Origin: Phycisphaerales bacterium UBA7800
Lineage (GTDB): Bacteria; Planctomycetota; Phycisphaerae; Phycisphaerales; Phycisphaeraceae
Length of the DNA: 64,000 bases
NCBI GenBank assembly: GCA_002480565.1
Contig: DLCK01000035.1
Span: 1-64,000, forward strand
Direction of reading: 5' to 3'
In this document: one piece after another, positions 46,359 through 56,406 of the stretch
How positions within the stretch are numbered: the first letter of the stretch is position 1
Layout of the letters: each line of letters starts with the position of its first letter
The notes under the pieces: generated by a model
Database searches by the model: none
The model's input: only the letters and a program-made list of their open reading frames with translations
What the model was told of the DNA's origin: nothing
Program-made: the position numbers and the translations under genes

Positions 46359-47186
46359 ATGAACAGTCAGAATGCAACTCAATCGTCGGAACTGGATACG
46401 TCCTTTGCGTTATCAGATGCGCATATCCAGCAATTTCAGGAAGATGGTTTTATCAAACTCAAGGAATTCTATTCTCAGCAGACGTTAAACCATTACGCGC
46501 CGATACTCACGGACCTGACACTCGCGAAAAATCCAAACAAGGACTTGCCACTGGATGCACGCAACACCTATGGCAAGGCATTTATCCAGGTGGGGAATCT
46601 CTGGGAGATGGATGAACAAGCTAAAACATTTGCATTCTCAAAACGCGCTGCGGAAGTTGCGGCCAAATTGCTAGGCGTTCAAGGTGTCCGTATGTGGCAC
46701 GATCAAGCACTCTACAAAGAACCGGCAGGTGGGTTCACCCCATGGCATGCCGATGAACAGTATTGGCCGTTTTCCTCTGCCAAGTGTCTGACAGTCTGGA
46801 TTCCATTGCAGGAGACTCCCATTGAAATGGGACCGCTTTGCTTTGCTGCAGGATCGCATCTCAAACGCATTGGCCGTGAATTACAGATCAGTGATGAATC
46901 TGAAAAAGTCATTGCTTCGGCTGTAAAAAATGAAGGATTGCGTGAAGTCTATGAACCATACGACCTCGGCGAAGTCTCCTTTCATTATGGTTGGACGTTG
47001 CATCGTGCAGGGCCCAATACCACGCAAAATCCACGAAAAGTCTTCACAGTCATTTACATGGACATGGACATGACACTGGCACCTAAAACACCGTCACATC
47101 GCAGCGATTGGACAAGTTGGACGCCAAGTACACATGTCGGGCATGTCATGGATGATCCCAAAAATCCAATCCTGTATCAGCAATAG
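46359..47186 (+). CDS. PhyH-type Fe(II)/2OG dioxygenase (module B)
   Basis: A 275-residue phytanoyl-CoA dioxygenase family protein. The iron ligands His130-x-Asp132 (W-H-A-D-E-Q-Y-W) and a distal His in T-L-H-R-A-G-P-N are present. The Arg in N-P-R-K-V-F-T-V should bind 2-oxoglutarate. The motif M-G-P-L-C-F-A-A-G-S-H is typical. A strong AAGGAGA precedes ATG 46359. It should hydroxylate a small molecule using Fe(II), oxygen and 2-oxoglutarate in the cytoplasm; the family is broad and the name gives no substrate. Two URO-D-like genes follow, the first after 11 bp. Confidence 0.88.
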   Translation: MNSQNATQSSELDTSFALSDAHIQQFQEDGFIKLKEFYSQQTLNHYAPILTDLTLAKNPNKDLPLDARNTYGKAFIQVGNLWEMDEQAKTFAFSKRAAEVAAKLLGVQGVRMWHDQALYKEPAGGFTPWHADEQYWPFSSAKCLTVWIPLQETPIEMGPLCFAAGSHLKRIGRELQISDESEKVIASAVKNEGLREVYEPYDLGEVSFHYGWTLHRAGPNTTQNPRKVFTVIYMDMDMTLAPKTPSHRSDWTSWTPSTHVGHVMDDPKNPILYQQ

Positions 47187-47197
47187 AAAGTCAAACA

Positions 47198-48216
<1,019 letters not shown>

Positions 48217-48220
<4 letters not shown>

Positions 48221-49221
48221 CTGGATATCAACGATACTGTGCCATGCTTAAAGGTGATCCTGTTGATCACTTGCCACGCGTACCCATCCTGATGCAATAT
48301 GCTGCTGAGTACATTGGCTGTGACTATGCTGCATTTGCTTCAGATCACAATGTGCTGGTGGATGCCAATCTTGCAATTGCTCAAGATTTTGGAATGGATC
48401 AAGTGAGTACGATTTCTGATCCTTATCGCGAGACACAGGGCTTTGGTTCGGAGATTGAATATCTGACTGATGCACCACCGCGAAGTTCGCATCCACTTGC
48501 GGACAATCCTGATCTGTCTTTATTACCTAATCCTGACCCCTTGTCATCGGTGCGTATGTGGGATCGCGTTGAGGCAGTGCGCAAGTACAAGCAAATATGC
48601 GATGATCAATATTCGATATTAGGTTGGGTGGAAGGTCCAGCTGCCGAAGCTGCGGATTTGCGTGATGTGTCCACCTTCATGATGGACCTGATGGATGATG
48701 AGGTTTACGCTGGCAAATTGATGGATCGATGTGTACAGGTTGCCATTGAATTTGCTAAAGCACAGGTTGACAGCGGTGCCGACACCATTGGTGTTGGGGA
48801 TGCGGTGGCCAGTCAGGTGTCCGCTGATATCTATGAAAGACTTATATTACCCCGTGAAAAACAGTTGATTTCAGCCATCCAGTCCATGGGCGCGTTTGTG
48901 CGAATACATATATGTGGCAATATCACACACTTGTTACCCGGCATTGCAACATTGCATGTGGATATCCTCGACGTGGATCATTTGGCAGATATCAAACAGG
49001 TTCGTCAGATCGTCGGGCAAAAGGTTTGTCTTGCAGGTAACATCGATCCGGTCAATGGCGTTCTGCATGGCAGCCCCGAAAGTATCCAGCAATACATTAA
49101 GCAAACATACGATGCGGTGGGCAATCCGTACTTCGTCAACGCGGGGTGTGAAATCCCCTCCGGGACGCCTGTTGAAAATCTCAAAGCCTTGTGCAAGCCG
49201 GTTACATATCACGCATCATGA
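48217..49221 (+). CDS. URO-D/MtaA-type methyltransferase candidate (module B, second)
   Basis: A 334-residue protein closest of all the paralogues to the MtaA/MtbA/CmuA methyltransferases. It has the full set of probable zinc ligands: His231-x-Cys233 in H-I-C-G-N and Cys311 in N-A-G-C-E-I-P, followed by S-G-T-P-V-E-N-L-K-A-L. Such enzymes move a methyl group between a corrinoid protein and a thiol or other acceptor. No corrinoid-binding protein, MtrH-type protein or coenzyme M gene is seen nearby, so the methyl acceptor is unknown. It overlaps the preceding URO-D gene (ATGA), and its stop touches the stop of the AraC gene of module C. Confidence 0.85.
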
Positions 49222-50049
49222 TTAGCGGACGCTACTGGGTGTTTGGCCGGTGATCTGTTTGAACTGTCGGCTGAAAAAATACACATCGTTATATCCCATC
49301 ACCTGGGCGATGCGTGTGATGGACCAATCAGTTTCTATAAGCAAGTGTCGTGCGCGATGGATACGCGATTCCATGAGATGGCGTTGTGGTGATATTCCCA
49401 TAATATGCTTGAAAACACGGGAAAAATGAGCAGGACTGTATCCAGCATCCGTTGCCAGTGACTCGATGCTGTCGATGTCCTGCGGCGATGCGGTCATGTC
49501 TGCAGCCAGTTGTGTGATGATGCTTCGATGCATGTGGTCGGTCGGACTTAAATGAAGTTTGGGGACATGGGCCTGATAGCACACTTCCATGAGTAGGCCC
49601 CGCATAAGCAATTGGGCGGATGCGAGTGCTTGTTTTGAGGTTTTGTTACGTGCTTGTTGTCCGACAGTATTGAGTCTTGCAATGGTTCGCATGGTGCCGG
49701 TGATTGCGGGGATGTCGGGCATGTGAATGACTTGCGGTGGCAGGTCTTTGTCACGCGGTCGTTTGCCAGTGGATGGGTTGATCAAATCAAAGTGTTGGGC
49801 GCTGACTCCCAGGCGGTTGGTGTTGTCCTGTTGGGAGAGATACAACCCGCCTGGGCGCATCCAGATACACATACCAGGATGTAGTTCAATGTTGCCATCA
49901 TGCAACTGCATGGTCCCGCTTCCTGCCCAGACCATCCACAGATCATAGTCATCGAGCTTTTGTGAAAATAACAGTGGTAACTCCCATCCCAATTCACAGC
50001 GGACATAGTTGCTGCGGTTTAGTGTCAGGTCATATGATTCGAAATTCAT
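49222..50049 (-). CDS. AraC-family regulator (module C)
   Basis: A 275-residue AraC-family regulator with an N-terminal cupin-like sensor (W-A-G-S-G-T-M-Q-L-H-D then H-P-G-M-C-I-W-M-R-P-G). Two helix-turn-helices follow (I-E-S-L-A-T-D-A-G-Y-S-P-A-H-F-S-R-V-F and I-T-R-I-A-Q-V-M-G-Y-N-D-V-Y-F-F-S-R-Q-F). It diverges from a PhyH gene across 111 bp and presumably activates that operon. Confidence 0.87.
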   Translation of the reverse strand: MNFESYDLTLNRSNYVRCELGWELPLLFSQKLDDYDLWMVWAGSGTMQLHDGNIELHPGMCIWMRPGGLYLSQQDNTNRLGVSAQHFDLINPSTGKRPRDKDLPPQVIHMPDIPAITGTMRTIARLNTVGQQARNKTSKQALASAQLLMRGLLMEVCYQAHVPKLHLSPTDHMHRSIITQLAADMTASPQDIDSIESLATDAGYSPAHFSRVFKHIMGISPQRHLMESRIHRARHLLIETDWSITRIAQVMGYNDVYFFSRQFKQITGQTPSSVR

Positions 50050-50160
50050 AGGAAGCCTTGGTCAAATAAGTACAAAACAAAGTCATTTGAATCTATGGAA
50101 AACTAGCTATTAAGCACAATAATGATTTAAACCTCATGAATCAATGCAAAAGGTATTCAA

Positions 50161-51003
50161 ATGACAGACATTCAATATGACAGTAACAAGGCTCAGTCTT
50201 ACGATCCGTCACTTTATGCTCCGGTGGACACATGCGACCCGCTCAGATCATGGGAGCAACTTGATGATCAGGCGTATTCCGCTGATGGCTATGCCGCTTT
50301 GGAACCCGCACTGACATCTGCTCAGGTTGCCGATGCGCGAGCAGGTTTGACGGATTTGATCCATGGGCGGGTGCCTGATTTTCATGATGTTCAATTTGAA
50401 GGCCATAACGCTGAGCAGATTCAAGCGATGACTGTACAAGAACGAGAACTTAATGTCCGTCGGTTGTTTAGTTTTTGCAAGTATGAAAATAGACTCAACA
50501 GTATCATGCGTGATCCAAAGTTGATTGCCTTTGTTACGCGTCTGCTTGGTGGTCGTGAGCCGGTTTGTTTTCAGGAGATGGCATTGCTTAAGCCTCCCCA
50601 TGGCCGTGAAAAGCCGTGGCATCAGGATCATGCCTATTTCAATCTGCAAATGGGGGAGCCGGTTGTGGGGGTGTGGATCGCGTTGGATGATGCGACCGTT
50701 GAAAATGGCTGCATGCATGTATTGCCTGGGTCACACAAGGAAGGTGCGGTTGTCCATTTTAAACGCCGTGATTGGCAGATATGTGATACGGATATTCTGG
50801 GGCAGTCCATTACGGCGGTCCCCTTGAAAGCCGGAGGTTTAATGTTTTTTGATGGCCTGTTACAGCATGGCACACCTCATAACCCGACAACACAACGGCG
50901 ACGAGCATTACAGTTTCATTACTGTGCCAAGGACGCCAAGTGGACTGATGAGGATGCTCGTCTTGCTGTTTTTGGTTCCGAGGGTAAAGACGTTACCTGT
51001 TGA
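50161..51003 (+). CDS. PhyH-type Fe(II)/2OG dioxygenase (module C)
   Basis: A 280-residue phytanoyl-CoA dioxygenase family protein. Iron ligands are His154-x-Asp156 (P-W-H-Q-D-H-A-Y-F) and the His in L-L-Q-H-G-T-P-H-N. The 2-oxoglutarate-binding Arg is in Q-R-R-R-A-L-Q-F-H-Y. E-N-G-C-M-H-V-L-P-G-S-H is typical. AAAAGG lies ahead of the ATG. Unlike the other modules, 220 bp separate it from its URO-D partner, and that gap holds a large inverted-repeat element. Confidence 0.88.
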   Translation: MTDIQYDSNKAQSYDPSLYAPVDTCDPLRSWEQLDDQAYSADGYAALEPALTSAQVADARAGLTDLIHGRVPDFHDVQFEGHNAEQIQAMTVQERELNVRRLFSFCKYENRLNSIMRDPKLIAFVTRLLGGREPVCFQEMALLKPPHGREKPWHQDHAYFNLQMGEPVVGVWIALDDATVENGCMHVLPGSHKEGAVVHFKRRDWQICDTDILGQSITAVPLKAGGLMFFDGLLQHGTPHNPTTQRRRALQFHYCAKDAKWTDEDARLAVFGSEGKDVTC

Positions 51004-51039
51004 ATGTTGGAGGCCTTCTGAAAATCAGAATGCATTTTC

Positions 51040-51145
51040 ACCGCCAAGACGCCAAGGACGCCAAGATTCACAAGGCAGAGATTTTCCTTTGTTTTTAAAG
51101 GTTTTTTTCGGGGTTTGAACTCTGCGTCCTTGGCGTCTTGGCGGT
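51040..51145. repeat. Interspersed inverted-repeat element (CCGCCAAGACGCC type)
   Basis: A 22-bp arm at 51040-51061 (beginning accgccaagacgccaagg) is perfectly complementary to 51124-51145, with a 62-nt spacer that can itself fold (GCAGAG/CTCTGC and CCTTT/AAAGG). The arm itself contains a near-tandem repeat, gacgccaag/gacgccaag. As far as I recall, closely similar sequences occur as dispersed repeats in many unrelated bacterial genomes. Here it sits inside an operon between a PhyH and a URO-D-like gene. Confidence 0.75.
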
Positions 51146-51223
51146 AAAAACGAATTGAGTTTTCAAAGGTCCCGTTGATTTAAAATGTTGTAACTTTCCC
51201 GCCTGTGAAAGTGAAGTGAATTG

Positions 51224-52345
51224 ATGCGTTGGACACGAGAACAGTACATTGATCTGATGACCGAGGGCTCGTTTGAGCGCCCGATGTTCACTGAACTCTT
51301 TGGCCCATTAATTGGATTAGAGGACGAATGGAAAGCACAAGGTGCGACCGATGCTGAGTTGTCGTTGGCTGCATTTGATTGGGATTATGTTCCCATCGTA
51401 TCCTGCGGTGCGATGTGTGGGCCACGTCAAAAACCATCGGTGATATTGGATGAAACCCCAACACATCGCATGGAGCGCGACTATCTTGGGCGGACGATGT
51501 TACTGGATAAACGGACGGCGACCATTGCCTTGCCACAGGATTTCCCAGTCAAGACGATGGACGATTGGCTGAAGCTCAAGCCATTATTTGAAGATGGCGA
51601 TGATCGCATTAATTGGGATCAACTCAAACAAGCAAAAGTGTTGCAGCAACAAGGTGCCTTGGTGTTAGCAGGTATCCCAGGTGCATTTGATATGGCACGT
51701 GAACTCATGGGTGAGGAGATGGCGTGTCTTGCGTATTACGATCAGCCTGAATTGATGCAGGACATCATTGATACGTTGCATCACACGTCCAAACATGTGC
51801 TTGAAGCAGTCAGCAAACATATCGTCATTGATCAGCTCAGTGTCCACGAAGACCTGGCAGGGCGCAGTGGCCCACTGGTCGGCCCGACACAGGTACTGTC
51901 GTACTTTAAGCCTTATTTTCAGGATATCTGGCAGATGCTATCGTCACGTGGCAGAAAAATATTTGCGATGGACACCGATGGTAATGTTAATCCGATCATT
52001 GATGAATTACTGGATTGCGGTTTGACGGAAATCTTCCCCATGGAACCCGCTGCAGGAATGGATGTGGTGAACCTTTGGCAGCAGTACGGTTCACGATTGG
52101 CATGGCGTGGTGGGATTGATAAGCTTGCACTGCGTCAGGACAAACATGCTATCCGCAAGGAACTGGAATATAAACTCCAACCCGCAATGCGTGACGCAGG
52201 GCATCATGTCTTTGCATTGGATCATCGTATTCCCGATGGCGTGTCGATTGAGAATTACCGTTACTACGTGGACCTTGGGCGAGAGATGTTGGGAATCCCA
52301 CCACGTCAGAAAACGACCGAAGCCTTTCATCGCATGGCATTTTAA
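51224..52345 (+). CDS. URO-D-like protein, DxD variant (module C)
   Basis: A 373-residue URO-D-superfamily protein. At the position of the H-x-C motif it has Asp250-x-Asp252 (F-A-M-D-T-D-G-N), so a cysteine-bound zinc site is absent. The C-terminal loop reads A-L-D-H-R-I-P-D-G-V-S-I-E-N-Y-R-Y, resembling the protein at 54235. ATG 51224 is used; a TTG directly before it is in frame, and no strong ribosome-binding site is seen. It is separated from its PhyH partner by the inverted-repeat element. Its stop overlaps that of the AraC gene of module D. Confidence 0.82.
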   Translation: MRWTREQYIDLMTEGSFERPMFTELFGPLIGLEDEWKAQGATDAELSLAAFDWDYVPIVSCGAMCGPRQKPSVILDETPTHRMERDYLGRTMLLDKRTATIALPQDFPVKTMDDWLKLKPLFEDGDDRINWDQLKQAKVLQQQGALVLAGIPGAFDMARELMGEEMACLAYYDQPELMQDIIDTLHHTSKHVLEAVSKHIVIDQLSVHEDLAGRSGPLVGPTQVLSYFKPYFQDIWQMLSSRGRKIFAMDTDGNVNPIIDELLDCGLTEIFPMEPAAGMDVVNLWQQYGSRLAWRGGIDKLALRQDKHAIRKELEYKLQPAMRDAGHHVFALDHRIPDGVSIENYRYYVDLGREMLGIPPRQKTTEAFHRMAF

Positions 52346-53178
52346 TCATGTGACGACTTATTCCAGAATTGCTCACGTAACTGTCTTGGTGAAAGGCCAT
52401 ATGTTTGCTTGACCAAACGTGAAAAGTGAAACGGCGTTGCAAAGCCAACACGATGCGCAATCTGTGTGATGGATAATCCTGTGTGTCGAAGCAGGTCGAT
52501 CCCGCGTTGTGTGCGGTATTGCCAAAGGTATCGACTGGGGCTGGTTTGAAGATGCAGTTTGAAGAGTCGCATTAAATGATTCGCGCTGACGTTTGCTGCC
52601 TCTGCAATGTCATCAAGCATGATCGGGTTGGCATAATGTTGAGCGATATAAACTCGTGCCAACTCAACCGCAGATGGATTGGGGTGATCAGCAGTTGACG
52701 GATTGATCGCGCCGACCCATGCGTAAAACAGACTTTGTGCCAAGTGAATACTTAACTGCTCAGATGCAGGACATGCATTGGCCCTTGCCTGCAAACCCCA
52801 CTCCATAAGCGATTGAATCTGTGGCGTCATCTGGATGGCAAAAGGCAAATACTGAGCCTCTGTCATGAACCGTTTCGAAATTGAATCGAAATGCATCGTA
52901 CACCAGTTATGACAAGTCGCCTTGCGTTTGGCAAAGCGGTATGTCTCCTCGTGCCCTGGGAACATGAGGCACATCCAACCCTCTGGCAACTCATGCCGTT
53001 TGCCATCCACAGTGACGGTCACGCTGCCTGATTCAATGCCTACCAGTTGCAATCCATCCTGGATTCGTGGGCCAAAGATGGCTGATGCCTGATAGACAAC
53101 CCGACCGAAGAAGACCTGATGTGGCGTATCTGGGAGAGTGATTTCAGATATGTTGTTGGCGTTTGTATCCATGTTCAT
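52342..53178 (-). CDS. AraC-family regulator (module D)
   Basis: A 278-residue AraC-family regulator with a cupin-like N-terminal domain (I-E-S-G-S-V-T-V-T-V-D-G then P-E-G-W-M-C-L-M-F-P-G-H). Two C-terminal helix-turn-helices follow (L-D-D-I-A-E-A-A-N-V-S-A-N-H-L-M-R-L-F and I-T-Q-I-A-H-R-V-G-F-A-T-P-F-H-F-S-R-L). ATG 53178 is preferred; the frame stays open another 41 codons into the promoter region of the divergent PhyH gene, which is unlikely to be translated. The start site is uncertain because no clear ribosome-binding site is seen. Confidence 0.84.
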   Translation of the reverse strand: MNMDTNANNISEITLPDTPHQVFFGRVVYQASAIFGPRIQDGLQLVGIESGSVTVTVDGKRHELPEGWMCLMFPGHEETYRFAKRKATCHNWCTMHFDSISKRFMTEAQYLPFAIQMTPQIQSLMEWGLQARANACPASEQLSIHLAQSLFYAWVGAINPSTADHPNPSAVELARVYIAQHYANPIMLDDIAEAANVSANHLMRLFKLHLQTSPSRYLWQYRTQRGIDLLRHTGLSITQIAHRVGFATPFHFSRLVKQTYGLSPRQLREQFWNKSSHD

Positions 53179-53286
53179 GTTGTTTTGATGATGTATTCTA
53201 GTTGCCGTGTCATCAGCCGTATACCTCAATACGGTCTGGTTTTGTTTAAAAAAAATCAATCCGATTCTACACACAAGGACCCGCCC

Positions 53287-54210
53287 ATGACCACGACTCA
53301 ACAGATATTACCGCCACTGACTGAGGCCCAGGTTTGTGATTACCATGCCAACGGTTTTTTGGTGTTAGAAGATGCGTTTGCCAGGCAAGAGCTTACGACA
53401 CTTCGCCAGGAGACGGTTGCGATTTGTCGTGGTCAACGTGGTGCATTACAGGGAGCGGTTGGCGACCATCACGATCAGTCAGACGATGAAGTGTTAAGGC
53501 AATACCTGTGTATTCATTTTCCTCACAAGGTCTCACCGGTCATGCTTGATGCACTGAAGCATCCTAATATTGCAAACGCGCTTTCGCAGGTGATCAGCCC
53601 GGATGTGAAGTGCATGCAATCGATGCTATTCATCAAGGCAGCGGGTAAGCCGGGACAGGCTTGGCATCAGGATGAGTATTACATCCCGACACGTGATCGT
53701 TCGCTGACAGGTGCTTGGATTGCCATGGATGATGCAACGGTGCAGAACGGTTGCTTGTGGGTGATACCCGGATCGCATAAGCATGGCATCCTTTGGCCTC
53801 AGCATTCACATGATGACCGACGGTTTGATTGTGCAGGTGAAGCAGGCGGGTATCCATACACCGATGAGGATGCGATCCCCGTCGAAGTCAAAGCAGGAAG
53901 TGTCGTGGTGTTCAACGGCTATTTGCTGCATCGGTCACTACCCAATACAGCTGCTGCCGGATATCGACGCGCACTGGTTAATCATTACATGTCCGCCCAA
54001 TCGCTTTTGCCCTGGCATCCACCGCAGGAAGGTCAAAGCATTGCAACTCATGACTGCCGTGACATCGTGATTGTCGCTGGCAACGATCCCTATGCCTACA
54101 AAGGTCTCCAAGACATGGCACAACCGCATGTCCGTCCTGATGGCAAAGGCGGTTGCCGCGACTTCTCCAAAGACAAGCAGGGACTCAAAAACCAAAAAAC
54201 CGAGTCCTGA
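53287..54210 (+). CDS. PhyH-type Fe(II)/2OG dioxygenase (module D)
   Basis: A 307-residue phytanoyl-CoA dioxygenase family protein. Iron ligands are His127-x-Asp129 (W-H-Q-D-E-Y-Y) and the His in Y-L-L-H-R-S-L-P-N. The Arg in G-Y-R-R-A-L-V-N-H-Y should hold 2-oxoglutarate. Q-N-G-C-L-W-V-I-P-G-S-H-K is typical of the subgroup. AAGGA precedes ATG 53287 at the normal distance. It diverges from the AraC gene across 108 bp, and a URO-D-like gene follows after 24 bp. Confidence 0.88.
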   Translation: MTTTQQILPPLTEAQVCDYHANGFLVLEDAFARQELTTLRQETVAICRGQRGALQGAVGDHHDQSDDEVLRQYLCIHFPHKVSPVMLDALKHPNIANALSQVISPDVKCMQSMLFIKAAGKPGQAWHQDEYYIPTRDRSLTGAWIAMDDATVQNGCLWVIPGSHKHGILWPQHSHDDRRFDCAGEAGGYPYTDEDAIPVEVKAGSVVVFNGYLLHRSLPNTAAAGYRRALVNHYMSAQSLLPWHPPQEGQSIATHDCRDIVIVAGNDPYAYKGLQDMAQPHVRPDGKGGCRDFSKDKQGLKNQKTES

Positions 54211-54234
54211 ATATTTACCAAAATAGGAAGCAAC

Positions 54235-55326
54235 ATGTCCACGACCACCACACTCACATCACAGCAGCGCGTCAATCGAGCGATGAATCATCAGGACCAT
54301 GATCGTGTCCCACGCTTTGATAGCTATTGGCCTGAAACAATCAAGCGTTGGAACGATGAAGGTTTTTCAGGTGATACACAGCAAGCTCTACAGATGCTTG
54401 GCAGTGACATGTACAGCGTCGGTGGCAGTTGGCCTCGAGCGTTTCCCGGTCGACATGAACAGATCAGCGAAGACGAAAAAACATGCACCTATATCGACGA
54501 CTGGGGCTCCGTCGTTCGCTATTGGAAAGAGCAGTCCGGCACGCCTGAACATATCTCTTTTGGCTGTGAAACGCGGGAAATATGGGAGGAAACCTATAAA
54601 CCCATCTATCAATCCTATCAACTGGAGTTGGACAAAAACACGATCTGCAAGCAATATGCTGCATACCGTGAACAAGGTAAATGGATCTTTCTCACCGGGC
54701 TGGAAAGCATTGAAGCACTCCGAAAACTCCTCGGCGATGTCGTCTCAATGATGAGTATGGCAGAAGATCCCGACTGGATTATCGACATCAGTCGCACGTA
54801 TACCGACGCACTGATTCGCGGGTTGGATCAGATTGTTTCACTGGGCATTGATCCCGATGGATTATGGGTCTATGGCGATATGGCATACAACCATGCCACC
54901 ATGTGCAGTCCGCAAATGTACAAAGAACTCGTCTGGCCGGATCACAAACGCATTGCAGATTGGGCTCATACACATGACATGAAATTCATCTTCCATACTG
55001 ATGGTGATGTCAATGGTGTACTGGATCTTTACGAGCAAGCTGGCTTTGATGCCCTTCAACCTCTCGAAGCCAAAGCCAATATGGACATTCGAAAAATCGG
55101 GCCGACGCATGGGAAAACATTTACGTGGTTCGGCAACATCGATGCCATGGTCTTAGGCACCAATGACAAGAAGCAGATCGAAGCCGAAGTCCGCAGTAAA
55201 CTCAATGCAGGTATGGAAAACAAGGGCTATATCTATCACTCCGATCACTCCGTACCGCCTGGAGTGAGTTTAGAAAGCTATCGCTATGTCATCGCGTTGC
55301 TCGATGAGTATGGCAAGTATCAGTGA
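54235..55326 (+). CDS. URO-D-like protein, HxD variant (module D)
   Basis: A 363-residue URO-D-superfamily protein. The motif position has His254-x-Asp256 (F-H-T-D-G-D-V), and the C-terminal loop is H-S-D-H-S-V-P-P-G-V-S-L-E-S-Y-R-Y. The zinc-binding cysteines are therefore absent. It resembles the protein at 51224 in both motifs, so these two form one subgroup. GGAAG precedes the ATG. Its last 38 bp overlap the convergent URO-D-like gene of module E on the other strand. Confidence 0.83.
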   Translation: MSTTTTLTSQQRVNRAMNHQDHDRVPRFDSYWPETIKRWNDEGFSGDTQQALQMLGSDMYSVGGSWPRAFPGRHEQISEDEKTCTYIDDWGSVVRYWKEQSGTPEHISFGCETREIWEETYKPIYQSYQLELDKNTICKQYAAYREQGKWIFLTGLESIEALRKLLGDVVSMMSMAEDPDWIIDISRTYTDALIRGLDQIVSLGIDPDGLWVYGDMAYNHATMCSPQMYKELVWPDHKRIADWAHTHDMKFIFHTDGDVNGVLDLYEQAGFDALQPLEAKANMDIRKIGPTHGKTFTWFGNIDAMVLGTNDKKQIEAEVRSKLNAGMENKGYIYHSDHSVPPGVSLESYRYVIALLDEYGKYQ

Positions 55327-56404
55327 GTTGCTTGAGGTATGCTTGAGCTCGTTGCAAATCATCCGTGTGCCAGTGCCCACTGGTCATATGCATCTGTCGA
55401 TTGGTTTTTGAGATGATGTTCAAAAGGTTACTCGGTGCGCCCATCACCTGTGCGAATTTACCTTCTGCCAGAATCGTCTCGAATACATCGGGCCAATCAC
55501 CTGTTGGCGGATTGCCATCTCCCGGAATCCACTGCACGCCATTGAGGTCCGCGATCTCCAAAAGCGATGGTAAGTGTGGTAACTGTCCTTTGCCATCAAG
55601 GTGATAAAATGCGCGATCCAGTTTGGCAGCGGATCGTGCCAATGTGGGTTTTACAAAGGTGTCGAACATCTGCGGACTGATCATGTAGCAAAAGTCGCAT
55701 TGCATCATGTAGTAAGGAACATCCGAATAAATCCCGCACCATGCTGTATATCCTGGATTCACAGGTGACATGGCATTGTTAAACAAGTCAAAGCATTGAT
55801 GCCATGCCGTTTCGATTTCACTAATGACGCGCAACACATGTTCCGGTTCGTCATAAAGGTCAAAGAGTAATGACTCCGCAGGGCGGAACGATGAAAGCAC
55901 ATCCATTACGCCACCTATGTCCGGTGAACTGACAAGCACGCGACCTTCAAAGCGTTCCAATATCAGTTGACCGATTTTAATCAGACGCTTGAACCATGGA
56001 TTATCAGCGTCGAATGTGATCGAAAGTTCGGTGATCGGTTTAGGTACATCCACTCGAAACCAGATGTCGTCGTAGGACTCCGGATGCAGGGTCGCCCCGG
56101 TCATGGCTGCTAAAACACCAGCGCCTGAGCAACTCATGTTCACCCATGGGAATCCGTCACCAAGATACGTTTGCTGCTGCAACTGCCAAGCAATCTGGTC
56201 AACCATTTGTTCTTCACTGATCGACAGGTCAGCAAACAAGCCACGTCCGAACGGCTTGGGAGCTGGCATCGATGTCGTCGGCTCATCCGTTAGAACAATT
56301 GGTAACAAGCTGCGTTGAAGCTCTCCGTTCCACCAGGCGTTGGTTGTTTGGCGGACTTGTAGCCAATGCTCTACCGTCCAGTCGTTGAAGTGGCAATGGT
56401 TCAT
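55289..56404 (-). CDS. URO-D-like protein, HxD variant (module E)
   Basis: A 371-residue URO-D-superfamily protein, more divergent than its neighbours. The barrel motif is His268-x-Asp270 in F-Y-H-L-D-G-K-G-Q, followed by V-Q-W-I-P-G-D-G-N-P. The C-terminal part reads M-H-M-T-S-G-H-W-H-T-D-D, without the P-x-N-Y/P-x-E-N loop of the others. It starts 2 bp after the PhyH stop at 56407, so the pair is one operon. The 3' end overlaps the module D URO-D gene by 38 bp tail to tail. Confidence 0.78.
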   Translation of the reverse strand: MNHCHFNDWTVEHWLQVRQTTNAWWNGELQRSLLPIVLTDEPTTSMPAPKPFGRGLFADLSISEEQMVDQIAWQLQQQTYLGDGFPWVNMSCSGAGVLAAMTGATLHPESYDDIWFRVDVPKPITELSITFDADNPWFKRLIKIGQLILERFEGRVLVSSPDIGGVMDVLSSFRPAESLLFDLYDEPEHVLRVISEIETAWHQCFDLFNNAMSPVNPGYTAWCGIYSDVPYYMMQCDFCYMISPQMFDTFVKPTLARSAAKLDRAFYHLDGKGQLPHLPSLLEIADLNGVQWIPGDGNPPTGDWPDVFETILAEGKFAQVMGAPSNLLNIISKTNRQMHMTSGHWHTDDLQRAQAYLKQLTDTCHTHRATR

Positions 56405-56406
56405 GT

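Noticed and set aside
51040..51145. CRISPR repeat or insertion sequence
   Set aside because: Only one inverted pair is present, with no regular spacers and no transposase; it fits a dispersed palindromic element.
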